Positions 27,076 to 34,588 of a DNA stretch of 64,000 nt are shown here, in pieces. Made by a program: the position numbers and the translations under genes. The DNA lies in NCBI GenBank assembly GCA_947586185.1, contig CANPXN010000007.1, positions 19,532-83,531 on the forward strand, written 5' to 3'. The stretch's first letter is position 1. Every line of letters begins with the position of its first letter. The stretch is from an uncultured Clostridia bacterium. GTDB taxonomy: Bacteria; Bacillota; Clostridia; Oscillospirales; Ruminococcaceae. The notes beneath the pieces were generated by a model. It was not told the origin of the DNA and ran no database searches. It worked only from the letters and a program-made list of their open reading frames with translations.

Positions 27076-27936
27076 TTAGCCTATGTAAAAGTCCAGAACA
27101 TCAAAAATCCATTCTTTAATATCTGAAAAAACGAACCCCATTTCAGCTGCTTTATCAGTGTTAATGCTGTAATCAGGCATTCCATTATAAGGCGCTTTAT
27201 CACCGGATATATCTAAAATGGCTTTCTTATGAATTTTACTTTCAGCATAATCAAGTATTTCTCTTATTGAAATTGTACCATTAGATGCACCGTTAACAGG
27301 ACCTTTAAAAAAGTCTGATTCGGTTATATAAGCCATAAACTTTCCTGCTTCATACGAATTAATAAAGCTCATTTTACAGTTTAAATTATCAATATTCATA
27401 GGCTGACTATTCCTTATATGGTCTATATAGAATTTAAGCCTGCCCGTGTAATCATCTTTACCCATTACAACGGGATACCTGACTGATACCACATTTTTAT
27501 CATTATAACATTGATTAATAGCGCACTCTGCCTGCTTTTTTACTTCATTGTAAGAATAATCTGCTCTGCTGCACCACATAAGCTTTTTCTTTGTAGGATC
27601 AAATTCTTCTTCCTTTGTATCAATGTGCAGTGGGTCGTATACAGCAGTACTGGACATATAAATGTACTTTCCAAACTCTGCTGATTCAAGAGTATTTTTA
27701 ATATCATTGGAGCAGTAAGCTGTTTTATCTATAATAGCATCGTAATATTTTCCTTTAAGGATACTGGTTATGCTTTCTTTATCATTTCGGTCATATATAA
27801 CACGATTTACATTATTTCCGAATGAGTCCGGTGTAATCCCTCTTGTAGCAATTGTTACAACATGTCCCTTTTTTATAAGCTCATATACCGTATGCACTCC
27901 AAAAAATCTTGTTCCGCCAAGAACTAAAATATTCAT
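27076..27936 (-). CDS. NAD-dependent epimerase/dehydratase (extended SDR family)
   Basis: The N-terminus has the Rossmann motif VLGGTRFFGVHTVYEL (GGTxFxG variant) typical of atypical extended SDR proteins that act on nucleotide sugars or are RNA-binding relatives. A YMSSTAVY strand near residue 92 supplies serine, while the usual YxxxK is YNEVKKQ near residue 125. The ATG at 27936 is preceded by GGAG six bases upstream. Substrate cannot be read from sequence. It lies in a stand-alone minus-strand position before an acetyltransferase gene. Confidence 0.8.
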   Translation of the reverse strand: MNILVLGGTRFFGVHTVYELIKKGHVVTIATRGITPDSFGNNVNRVIYDRNDKESITSILKGKYYDAIIDKTAYCSNDIKNTLESAEFGKYIYMSSTAVYDPLHIDTKEEEFDPTKKKLMWCSRADYSYNEVKKQAECAINQCYNDKNVVSVRYPVVMGKDDYTGRLKFYIDHIRNSQPMNIDNLNCKMSFINSYEAGKFMAYITESDFFKGPVNGASNGTISIREILDYAESKIHKKAILDISGDKAPYNGMPDYSINTDKAAEMGFVFSDIKEWIFDVLDFYIG

Positions 27937-28000
27937 TTTCTGCTCCATTTCAATAAACATTAACGATTTTACTTAAAAAGCGATAGTTAGTAATCACTTT

Positions 28001-28474
28001 TTATTGTAGCTTGCAAATCATTATGTATTCTTCTTCATTTTCATCAACCACCTCAAATCCAACTTTTCGATACATATTAACTGCATAATTGGCTTTCTGT
28101 ACGGATAATGATGCCTGCTTATACCCTTTGTCTTTAAGAAGCTTGATCATGGCTCTCATAAGCGCTGTGCCTATTCCTAAATGCCTGTACTCCTCATAAA
28201 GAGATATAGCGAATGAAGGTGTTTCATCATCAACATGTCCGTAGTCGTTCATAATGCGCACCCATACTGCACCTATTATTTTCTCCTTTGTTTCAGCAAC
28301 TAAGCACCAATCGTCTGCCTTTCCAAAATCAGCAACATATATTTGTAGCTCAGGCTGTTCAATAATAGATTTTGGCGGCTTATCCATTCCTTTCGGAATA
28401 AAAATCGCTTCATATAAAAAATCAGATAATATTGGATATTCACTTTCTTTTATTTCTCTAATTTGATAGTCCAT
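28001..28474 (-). CDS. GNAT-family N-acetyltransferase
   Basis: A 157-residue protein with the GNAT acetyl-CoA-binding motif YRHLGIGTALMRAMIK (Q/RxxGxG/A type) near residue 98 and the C-terminal ANYAVNMYRKVGFEVVDE segment. It would transfer an acetyl group to an amine, but the acceptor is unknown. It is 64 bp downstream of the epimerase start on the same strand, so the two may or may not be cotranscribed. Confidence 0.88.
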   Translation of the reverse strand: MDYQIREIKESEYPILSDFLYEAIFIPKGMDKPPKSIIEQPELQIYVADFGKADDWCLVAETKEKIIGAVWVRIMNDYGHVDDETPSFAISLYEEYRHLGIGTALMRAMIKLLKDKGYKQASLSVQKANYAVNMYRKVGFEVVDENEEEYIMICKLQ

Positions 28475-28529
28475 CTTATCAGCTCCATGTATAAATTAAA
28501 TTATAAAATTGACTACTCCACAAAAAACT

Positions 28530-31358
28530 CTATGCTAATTTCTGCTTTTTTCTGTGAAACATAACAATTGCAATAAAAGTAATCACACCCACAGCAGAGC
28601 TAAGCACACCGGCTAAAATACCAGGAGTTCTATATTTAAGCTCAATAAAATGATCGCCCTTTGTAATTTCAGCAGCCATATACATCCCGTTTGCCTTTAT
28701 AAGCTTCGATTTTTTGCCGTCAACAAAAACCTCCCAGCCCTCGCTGTAAGGCACAGAAAAGCACATTAATTCATTTTGTCCAGCAGAAACTGTACCTTTT
28801 ATATTATTGAAATTGACCTCAACATTTTCAAGGCAGTCTGCTTTAAGGCTATTAATACGCTGTTCATAATTATCCATAGGCTGGCATATAATATCCAAGG
28901 AATCAAACTTATATGTTCCGGGGCTATCGAATGTAAGCTCAATCTGAGTTTTTCCGTTTTGGCTGTAGCCCATATTAACCATATAATTGCTTTTATTGAA
29001 ATACCATATATATGATGGGGTTAAATATCTTATTTTCTTGCTTATGCCGGTGTTATCCTTAACCTTTATATATAAATTCCCTTTTTGATAATGCTTTAAT
29101 TCAGTTTTGCCAAGATATAGTCCCTCTCTGCTTTCATGACGGAATTCAGTACCGTTAAACCTCAAATTATTAAACAAAAGATAAGTTTCACTATTATCAA
29201 TGCCGTCAAAGCTCAGAGTAACCTTTGAATTTGAATTTTTTACTATAATGTACTTTGAAGTAATAGTAACATCATCTGAAGACGAAGTGTATTTAATGTT
29301 TTGCTGGGAAAATTCAGGAGTTCCCTTGCTAATTATCTCAGAATCATTTTCTAACACAGCATTCTGTAAAAGAACCTCCTGCTTTTCGGCAGCATTAAGC
29401 TTGTTATATTCGTCTTCTGTCATATATGAAGTATATGAGTATCCAATCGGCAGGGCATACATATTTTGATATATTTTTAACTTATCGTCTTCATCTATTT
29501 TTTTAAATCCATATGGAACAATCGCTTCACTGTATTTGTTTTCGCTTACATAATACTTTGTACATGCAAGTGCTTCAAGATAAGTACGATTGTCCACTCC
29601 CACATATTTGCTTGCAACCTTAATATCATTAACTCCTGAATCTGTAAGGAAGTTTACGATATTTCCATTTGATAAGCTATAGTATAGGCAAAGACCGTTC
29701 TGACCATAGGCAAGTGAAGAATTAAGCAGATATTTTTTCTTTGGTTTTTTCTGATCATATCTGAAAAAGCTATCATCATCAATCTGCGAAATACTCTTAG
29801 CAGCGGTCTGCTGCAAATATTTATAACCACTGCCCAATTGCATAAATTCATTTGTATAGTCATATCCACGGTAATTATACTGGAAAAAGCTATTTGATAT
29901 TATTCCGGCAGCAGCCAGTACATATAAAACGCCATAGAATCTGCGTTTGCCGTTATAACTATTTTCTATAAGTTTACATTTGCTAAACAGAAGTATAATG
30001 AGAACTGTTATAAGAAGAATAGTAATGGAGATATAGGTATCATATCTGTTTTGGTGAAAACCACACATTAAAACGCATAACACAAGATAAACAGCAGAAA
30101 TTATACCAAATCTTTTCTTTTCTTTTTTGTTAAGGTCTGACAGCTCCGGCAGCATAGCAGTAACTATATATGAAACAGCAAAGCAGTATCCATAAGACCA
30201 ACGGTTGGTTGCATAAGAAAATCCGTTGAAAACATGTCCAGCATATGGAACAAGAAGTAAAACTAACAAAATTATATATATAAGCTTTGTTGTGAAGTGC
30301 TTTTTCTTTTTACAGAATAATGCTATTACAGATGTAAATCCAGCCGCAGAAATGCCTATTGTAGTCCATGTGCTGGGCTTTGTGCTTGAAATCAAGCCTA
30401 CAGCAAAATTTCTGTAATATTTAAGACCATATAATATAGGTATATCTATATGAACCTTACTTCTTATATCAGTAGCAAACAGATATATAACAGGAATGAA
30501 AATTACTCCTGCCATAAGGACTCCTGTAAGATAATATCCTGATGTTTTTAAAACTGTGAAAATAAGGACTTTAAATAAGTGATTGTTTTTCTTAAAATTT
30601 AAAGAAAAAAATCTTATCACGGCATATATTATTGTAAGCAGCGTCAGTGAAAAAAGAAAATAAAAGTTACTTATCGTCGATACAAAGATCATGATAATAA
30701 ATAAGTAAGGCTTTTTTCCTAAAAGTATATTATCTATTCCTATAAAAATAAGGGGCAAGTAGATCATTGGATTTGCGAAAAAAGGATGCCTTACCGCAGC
30801 AAACAAAGCGAAACCGCTGAATGCATATATAAATGCCCCTGGCAGAACATATACTGCTTTTTTATTGTGATAAAAGCAGTAAGCTGAAAATGAAAGTCCT
30901 GCAAGATAAAGCCTAAGCAATACAAGGAAATTGTATAAATATTCAGTGTATGCCGGCTTAAAAAATACAGCAAGCAGATTCAACGGATCACCTGCAACAT
31001 AATAATGCAATGTAGTAATGATATCTGCGCCATACCCAAGGCTAAAATCCCACATTGGTACATTAAGGCTATGATCAATAAAAATTGTTTTAAGAATATT
31101 ACAAAGATATTGCCCATAATAAACAAGTGAGTTATAATGTTGTACAAATCCATCAGCAGGCGCTGACATAGCATTTGCGGCAGAATTTGCTCCTATCCAT
31201 ATAAAAGATTTGCCTGCACTTATATACGAAATAAATACACCTACCGCTAATAGTAAGAAAACTATAGTATATATAAGAATATACTTAGATTTTCTGTATT
31301 TTGTCTTTTTAAGATTTGACCATTCAGTATATATCTTTTTTTCTGAACAGTAATTCAT
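28530..31358 (-). CDS. YfhO-family membrane protein, probable glycosyltransferase-related
   Basis: A 942-residue protein with about 12-13 hydrophobic segments (residues 25-500 and one at about 910-930) and a large extracellular region between residues 520 and 900. Segments such as AAPADGFVQHYNSLVYYGQYL near the N-terminus, and a C-terminal domain ending in EGWEVFVDGKKSK and GDHFIELKYRTPG are characteristic of the bacterial YfhO family, linked to teichoic-acid or surface-glycan glycosylation. The GT-C fold is likely but the donor is unknown. The ATG at 31358 has GGAGG eight bases upstream; the ORF-track start lies before it. Confidence 0.85.
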   Translation of the reverse strand: MNYCSEKKIYTEWSNLKKTKYRKSKYILIYTIVFLLLAVGVFISYISAGKSFIWIGANSAANAMSAPADGFVQHYNSLVYYGQYLCNILKTIFIDHSLNVPMWDFSLGYGADIITTLHYYVAGDPLNLLAVFFKPAYTEYLYNFLVLLRLYLAGLSFSAYCFYHNKKAVYVLPGAFIYAFSGFALFAAVRHPFFANPMIYLPLIFIGIDNILLGKKPYLFIIMIFVSTISNFYFLFSLTLLTIIYAVIRFFSLNFKKNNHLFKVLIFTVLKTSGYYLTGVLMAGVIFIPVIYLFATDIRSKVHIDIPILYGLKYYRNFAVGLISSTKPSTWTTIGISAAGFTSVIALFCKKKKHFTTKLIYIILLVLLLVPYAGHVFNGFSYATNRWSYGYCFAVSYIVTAMLPELSDLNKKEKKRFGIISAVYLVLCVLMCGFHQNRYDTYISITILLITVLIILLFSKCKLIENSYNGKRRFYGVLYVLAAAGIISNSFFQYNYRGYDYTNEFMQLGSGYKYLQQTAAKSISQIDDDSFFRYDQKKPKKKYLLNSSLAYGQNGLCLYYSLSNGNIVNFLTDSGVNDIKVASKYVGVDNRTYLEALACTKYYVSENKYSEAIVPYGFKKIDEDDKLKIYQNMYALPIGYSYTSYMTEDEYNKLNAAEKQEVLLQNAVLENDSEIISKGTPEFSQQNIKYTSSSDDVTITSKYIIVKNSNSKVTLSFDGIDNSETYLLFNNLRFNGTEFRHESREGLYLGKTELKHYQKGNLYIKVKDNTGISKKIRYLTPSYIWYFNKSNYMVNMGYSQNGKTQIELTFDSPGTYKFDSLDIICQPMDNYEQRINSLKADCLENVEVNFNNIKGTVSAGQNELMCFSVPYSEGWEVFVDGKKSKLIKANGMYMAAEITKGDHFIELKYRTPGILAGVLSSAVGVITFIAIVMFHRKKQKLA

Positions 31359-31402
31359 AGTTGTCTCCTCCATATTCAATTGTCAAACTTCTACACAAGT
31401 AC

Positions 31403-31431
31403 ATTATACTACTAATTTGTATTATTTGCAA
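31403..31431 (-). promoter_or_regulatory. SigA-type promoter of the yfhO-like gene
   Basis: On the minus strand TTGCAA (31426-31431) and TATAAT (31403-31408) with a 17-bp spacer. Confidence 0.8.
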
Positions 31432-31450
31432 TGTTTTTACTCTTAAATTC

Positions 31451-31479
31451 TTGACAAAATGGAAATATTCATGTAATAT
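31451..31479 (+). promoter_or_regulatory. SigA-type promoter of hflX
   Basis: TTGACA (31451-31456) and TAATAT (31474-31479), 17-bp spacer, 43 bp before the hflX ATG. Confidence 0.85.
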
Positions 31480-31522
31480 TTTAACTAAAAATGGAAGTAC
31501 TTATTTGCATTAAGGAGAGTTT

Positions 31523-32770
31523 ATGAATACAACCAATAATGAAGTAAAAAGACCGAAAGCAGTGCTTGTATGCGTTGATACAGGTGAGTTTGACGCTGAG
31601 CGCTCAATTGAGGAGCTTGAAGAGCTTGCAGATACAGCAGGGGTAGAAACAATCGCCCATGTTATACAAAAAAGACCGTCCTATGACAGCGCTACATGTA
31701 TAGGAGCAGGACGGCTCGAGGAACTTGCGGAATATATCAGTAGACATGATATTGAAATAGCGATATTTGATCATGAGCTTACAGCAAATCAAACTAAAAA
31801 TATCGAAAGCATTATTGAAATAAGGGTGATCGACAGAACAACACTTATCCTCGATATATTTGCACAAAGAGCTCTTACTAAAGAAGGAAGAATACAAGTT
31901 GAGCTTGCGCAGAATAAATATCGGCTTGCGCACCTTGCTGGAAAGGGAATAGAGCTTTCAAGGCTTGGGGGAGGAATTGGCACAAGAGGACCTGGAGAAT
32001 CAAAGCTTGAAACTGATAAGCGGCATATTCGTAAACGTATTGAAACCCTACGAAGCGAGCTAAAAGAACTTGAAAAGCGTCGTAATTTTCACCGTGCCCG
32101 CAGAAAAAAGGATAATGTTCTTGTTGGTGCTATAGTGGGATATACAAATGTCGGAAAGTCAACTTTGCTTAATGCTCTTACAGATGCTGGGGTGCTTGCA
32201 GAGGATAAACTCTTTGCTACTTTAGATATAACCTCAAGAGCACTGGAGCTTCCTGACGGCAGAACTATCATGCTTATAGATACTGTAGGACTTATTAGAC
32301 GCTTGCCTCATAATCTTGTTGAAGCCTTTAAAAGTACTCTTGAAGAAGCGGCTAACGCAGATATCATAATTAACCTTATTGATATAAGCGCTGATGATGG
32401 ATATGAACAAGCAAAGGTTACTTATGATTTGCTGAGTGAGCTTGGATGCGATGACATTCCTAAAATAAATGTGCTTAATAAAATTGATAAGCTTGACGAG
32501 GATATAGTTATCCCAAAAGACAATACAACAGTTGCAATATCCGCAAAAAATCATACAGGTTTTGACGAACTTCTTGAGTGCATATCAAGAAATCTTCCAG
32601 AAACCGCTAAAAGAGGCAGATATCTGATACCCTATGACAAGACCGCGTTAATAAACAGGGTCAGAGAGGACGGCAAGATATTTTCAGAAGAATTTACTGA
32701 AAATGGAACAGTAATAGATGCATTAGTAGATTTAAAAATTTATTCATCAGTCAAGGAATACAGTATATAA
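31523..32770 (+). CDS. hflX: Ribosome-associated GTPase HflX
   Basis: HflX splits stalled or stressed 70S ribosomes. The N-terminal domain (residues 1-175) includes ATCIGAGRLEEL and the GIGTRGPGESKLETDKR glycine-rich loop. The G domain starts with GYTNVGKSTLLNAL (P-loop, near residue 210), then DTVGLIRRLP (G3) and NKID (G4, near 318). The length of 415 is normal. AAGGAG precedes the ATG and a hairpin terminator follows. Confidence 0.95.
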   Translation: MNTTNNEVKRPKAVLVCVDTGEFDAERSIEELEELADTAGVETIAHVIQKRPSYDSATCIGAGRLEELAEYISRHDIEIAIFDHELTANQTKNIESIIEIRVIDRTTLILDIFAQRALTKEGRIQVELAQNKYRLAHLAGKGIELSRLGGGIGTRGPGESKLETDKRHIRKRIETLRSELKELEKRRNFHRARRKKDNVLVGAIVGYTNVGKSTLLNALTDAGVLAEDKLFATLDITSRALELPDGRTIMLIDTVGLIRRLPHNLVEAFKSTLEEAANADIIINLIDISADDGYEQAKVTYDLLSELGCDDIPKINVLNKIDKLDEDIVIPKDNTTVAISAKNHTGFDELLECISRNLPETAKRGRYLIPYDKTALINRVREDGKIFSEEFTENGTVIDALVDLKIYSSVKEYSI

Positions 32771-32771
32771 A

Positions 32772-32806
32772 AATAAATGTCTCCCTTATCAGGAGACATT
32801 TATTAT
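32772..32806. terminator. Bidirectional terminator between hflX and the esterase
   Basis: AATAAATGTCTCC pairs with GGAGACATTTATT around a seven-base loop, with A/T-rich arms on both sides and convergent genes. Confidence 0.85.
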
Positions 32807-33630
32807 TAGTTAAATTCACGTCTTATCCAGTCTATACAAAGTCCGAACCACTTGTCACACACTTTGTTTATATGAGAATCACGTCCTGCTGTTGCTTCAT
32901 CTGCAAGAGAAAGACCATGTCCTCCGTTTGGATATATATGGCTTTCATAAGTTATATTATTACAGCTTAAAGCACGCATATAGTCCAATGAATTCTGCAC
33001 AGGCACATTTTTATCATCGGCACAATGCCATATAAAAGTTTTTGGGGTATCTTTGCTTACATGCTTTTCAAGGGACAGCATATCAAGAATTTCTGCATTT
33101 GAATTTTCCCTGGTAATATTAGTAATTGAACCTTCATGTCTGAATTCTCCGCTTGTGATAACTGGATAACAAAGTATAGTACCGTTTGGTTTATGTTCTT
33201 CAGCATATCCAAAAGGCTCTTTAATCAAAGAATTATTCCAGTGTACAGCAATACTTGCAGCAAGATGACCGCCTGCTGAAAATCCGCATACAAGAATCTT
33301 GTCTGGATCTATGTCATATTCTTTTGCATTAGAACGGACATGTGCAATTGATGCAGCCAGCTCAAGAGCATTTGCAGGGAATTGAGCCTTTAAGCTGTAT
33401 CTCAAAATAAATGCGTTTATTCCAAACGATGCAAATCTCATGGCAACAGGTTCGGCTTCTCTGTCAGAAAGCATTTCATATCCGCCGCCTGGGCATATAA
33501 TTACTGCCGGTCGTCTTCGCAGTCCGGTTTCAGGCGACACTTTCAGAGTTACAGCAGTAAGTTCTGCACAATATTTCCCTCCTTTAAGTCCGGCTTTTTC
33601 GTATGGTATATTAAGTTTAATAGTTTTCAT
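32806..33630 (-). CDS. Alpha/beta-hydrolase, probable acetylesterase
   Basis: A 274-residue cytoplasmic esterase. The oxyanion-hole motif PGGGYEML (HGGG variant) is near residue 48, the nucleophile elbow GFSAGGHLAAS near residue 118, an aspartate in CADDKNVP near 210 and the catalytic histidine in GGHGLSL near 242. The pattern fits BD-FAE/axeA-like esterases that deacetylate xylo-oligosaccharides, which agrees with a fibre-degrading host, but other acyl substrates are possible. No signal peptide, so its substrate is intracellular. GAAAGGA precedes the ATG. Confidence 0.82.
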   Translation of the reverse strand: MKTIKLNIPYEKAGLKGGKYCAELTAVTLKVSPETGLRRRPAVIICPGGGYEMLSDREAEPVAMRFASFGINAFILRYSLKAQFPANALELAASIAHVRSNAKEYDIDPDKILVCGFSAGGHLAASIAVHWNNSLIKEPFGYAEEHKPNGTILCYPVITSGEFRHEGSITNITRENSNAEILDMLSLEKHVSKDTPKTFIWHCADDKNVPVQNSLDYMRALSCNNITYESHIYPNGGHGLSLADEATAGRDSHINKVCDKWFGLCIDWIRREFN

Positions 33631-33661
33631 TTCACTTCAATTCCTTTCAGTTTATTATTTC

Positions 33662-33689
33662 ATTATAGCATTAAAAAAATATATGTCAA
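33662..33689 (-). promoter_or_regulatory. SigA-type promoter of the esterase gene
   Basis: On the minus strand TTGACA (33684-33689) and TATAAT (33662-33667), 16-bp spacer. Confidence 0.8.
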
Positions 33690-33715
33690 TATACAGAAAA
33701 AATTTTTTAAATATA

Positions 33716-33744
33716 ATGATATTTTTTAAAGTTTATGTTATAAT
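33716..33744 (+). promoter_or_regulatory. Probable promoter of the structured RNA and trmB
   Basis: ATGATA (33716-33721) and TATAAT (33739-33744) are 17 bp apart. Transcription would begin around 33751, just before the structured element. Confidence 0.55.
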
Positions 33745-33764
33745 TACATTAATGGTATAACTTA

Positions 33765-33899
33765 GGGCAAGATCTACCACGCTTCTAAAGTGGGGTATCA
33801 TTTTCGTATTCAGCGAGTGATATAATCCTTTGCTGAATACTTCGTGCAGTTAAAACCGCACCTTGCCCAGGTTTAATGATAGGGAAAGCCCTTTATTGA
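33765..33899 (+). ncRNA. Structured RNA element upstream of trmB (repeat copy A)
   Basis: GGGCAAG at 33765-33771 pairs with CTTGCCC at 33862-33868, closing a junction that holds three hairpins: CCAC/GTGG, a 9-bp GTATTCAGC/GCTGAATAC (33806-33840) and GTGC/GCAC (33844-33860). CTTGCCC can also pair with the downstream GGGAAAG, so two exclusive folds are possible. The 3' part (GCACCTTGC ... GTTTAATGA ... AAGCCCTT.ATTGA) recurs at 46733. It matches no riboswitch or housekeeping RNA that I can name. Confidence 0.5.
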
Positions 33900-33920
33900 A
33901 AAAGAATGAGAGTGATAAAA

Positions 33921-34574
33921 ATGAGGATCAGATGTAAACCGTGGGCAAAGCCGGAGCTTGAAGCATGCAGTTTCTGCATAAATGCTCCGGAAAAATTAAA
34001 AGGAAAATGGAATCAGGAATTTGGAAATGGAAAGCCTGTGTATCTTGAACTGGGATGTGGCAAAGGTGGTTTTGTTTCTCAGGCAGTATTAAGATATCCG
34101 GATGTGAATTACATAGCGGTTGATATAAAAAACGAAATGCTTGTTCTTGCCAAGCGAAAGATAGAAGCAGCTCTTAATAGTAATGACATGTCAGCTGATC
34201 AGGTAAGAATATTCATAAAAAATATAGAAAATATCGGTGATGTCTTTGCACCGGAGGATAATATTTCAAGAATAAATATTAATTTCTGTAATCCATGGCC
34301 GAAAACCAAGCATAAAAAAAGAAGACTTACTCATTACAGACAGCTTGTAAAATACAAAGAATTTTTGAATGGTGAATTGTGGTTTAAAACCGATGATGAC
34401 GATTTGTTTAATGAATCCTTTGATTATTTTGAACAAGCTGGATTTGATATAAAATATAAAACATATGATCTTCATAACAGTGGATTTGAAGAAAATATTA
34501 TTACTGAGCATGAAGAAATGTTTACTAAGGAAGGAAAGAATATTAAATTTCTAATAGCGGTACCTCGTAAATAA
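33921..34574 (+). CDS. trmB: tRNA (guanine-N7)-methyltransferase
   Basis: TrmB makes m7G46 in tRNA. The SAM site YLELGCGKGGFVSQA is near residue 40, VDIKNEM follows, and the family signature INFCNPWPKTKHKKRRLTH is at about residue 120. The ATG at 33921 gives the typical start MRIRCKPWAKPELEA; the ATG at 33906 lacks a ribosome site ahead of it, while GAGAG lies before 33921. It is 14 bp from the GH59-like gene downstream, so the two are likely cotranscribed. Confidence 0.94.
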   Translation: MRIRCKPWAKPELEACSFCINAPEKLKGKWNQEFGNGKPVYLELGCGKGGFVSQAVLRYPDVNYIAVDIKNEMLVLAKRKIEAALNSNDMSADQVRIFIKNIENIGDVFAPEDNISRININFCNPWPKTKHKKRRLTHYRQLVKYKEFLNGELWFKTDDDDLFNESFDYFEQAGFDIKYKTYDLHNSGFEENIITEHEEMFTKEGKNIKFLIAVPRK

Positions 34575-34588
34575 TTAGGAGTGAAAAC

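Noticed and set aside
33765-33899. 6S RNA, SRP RNA or a known riboswitch
   Set aside because: A multi-hairpin junction rather than one long bulged hairpin, and no conserved motif of the known classes.
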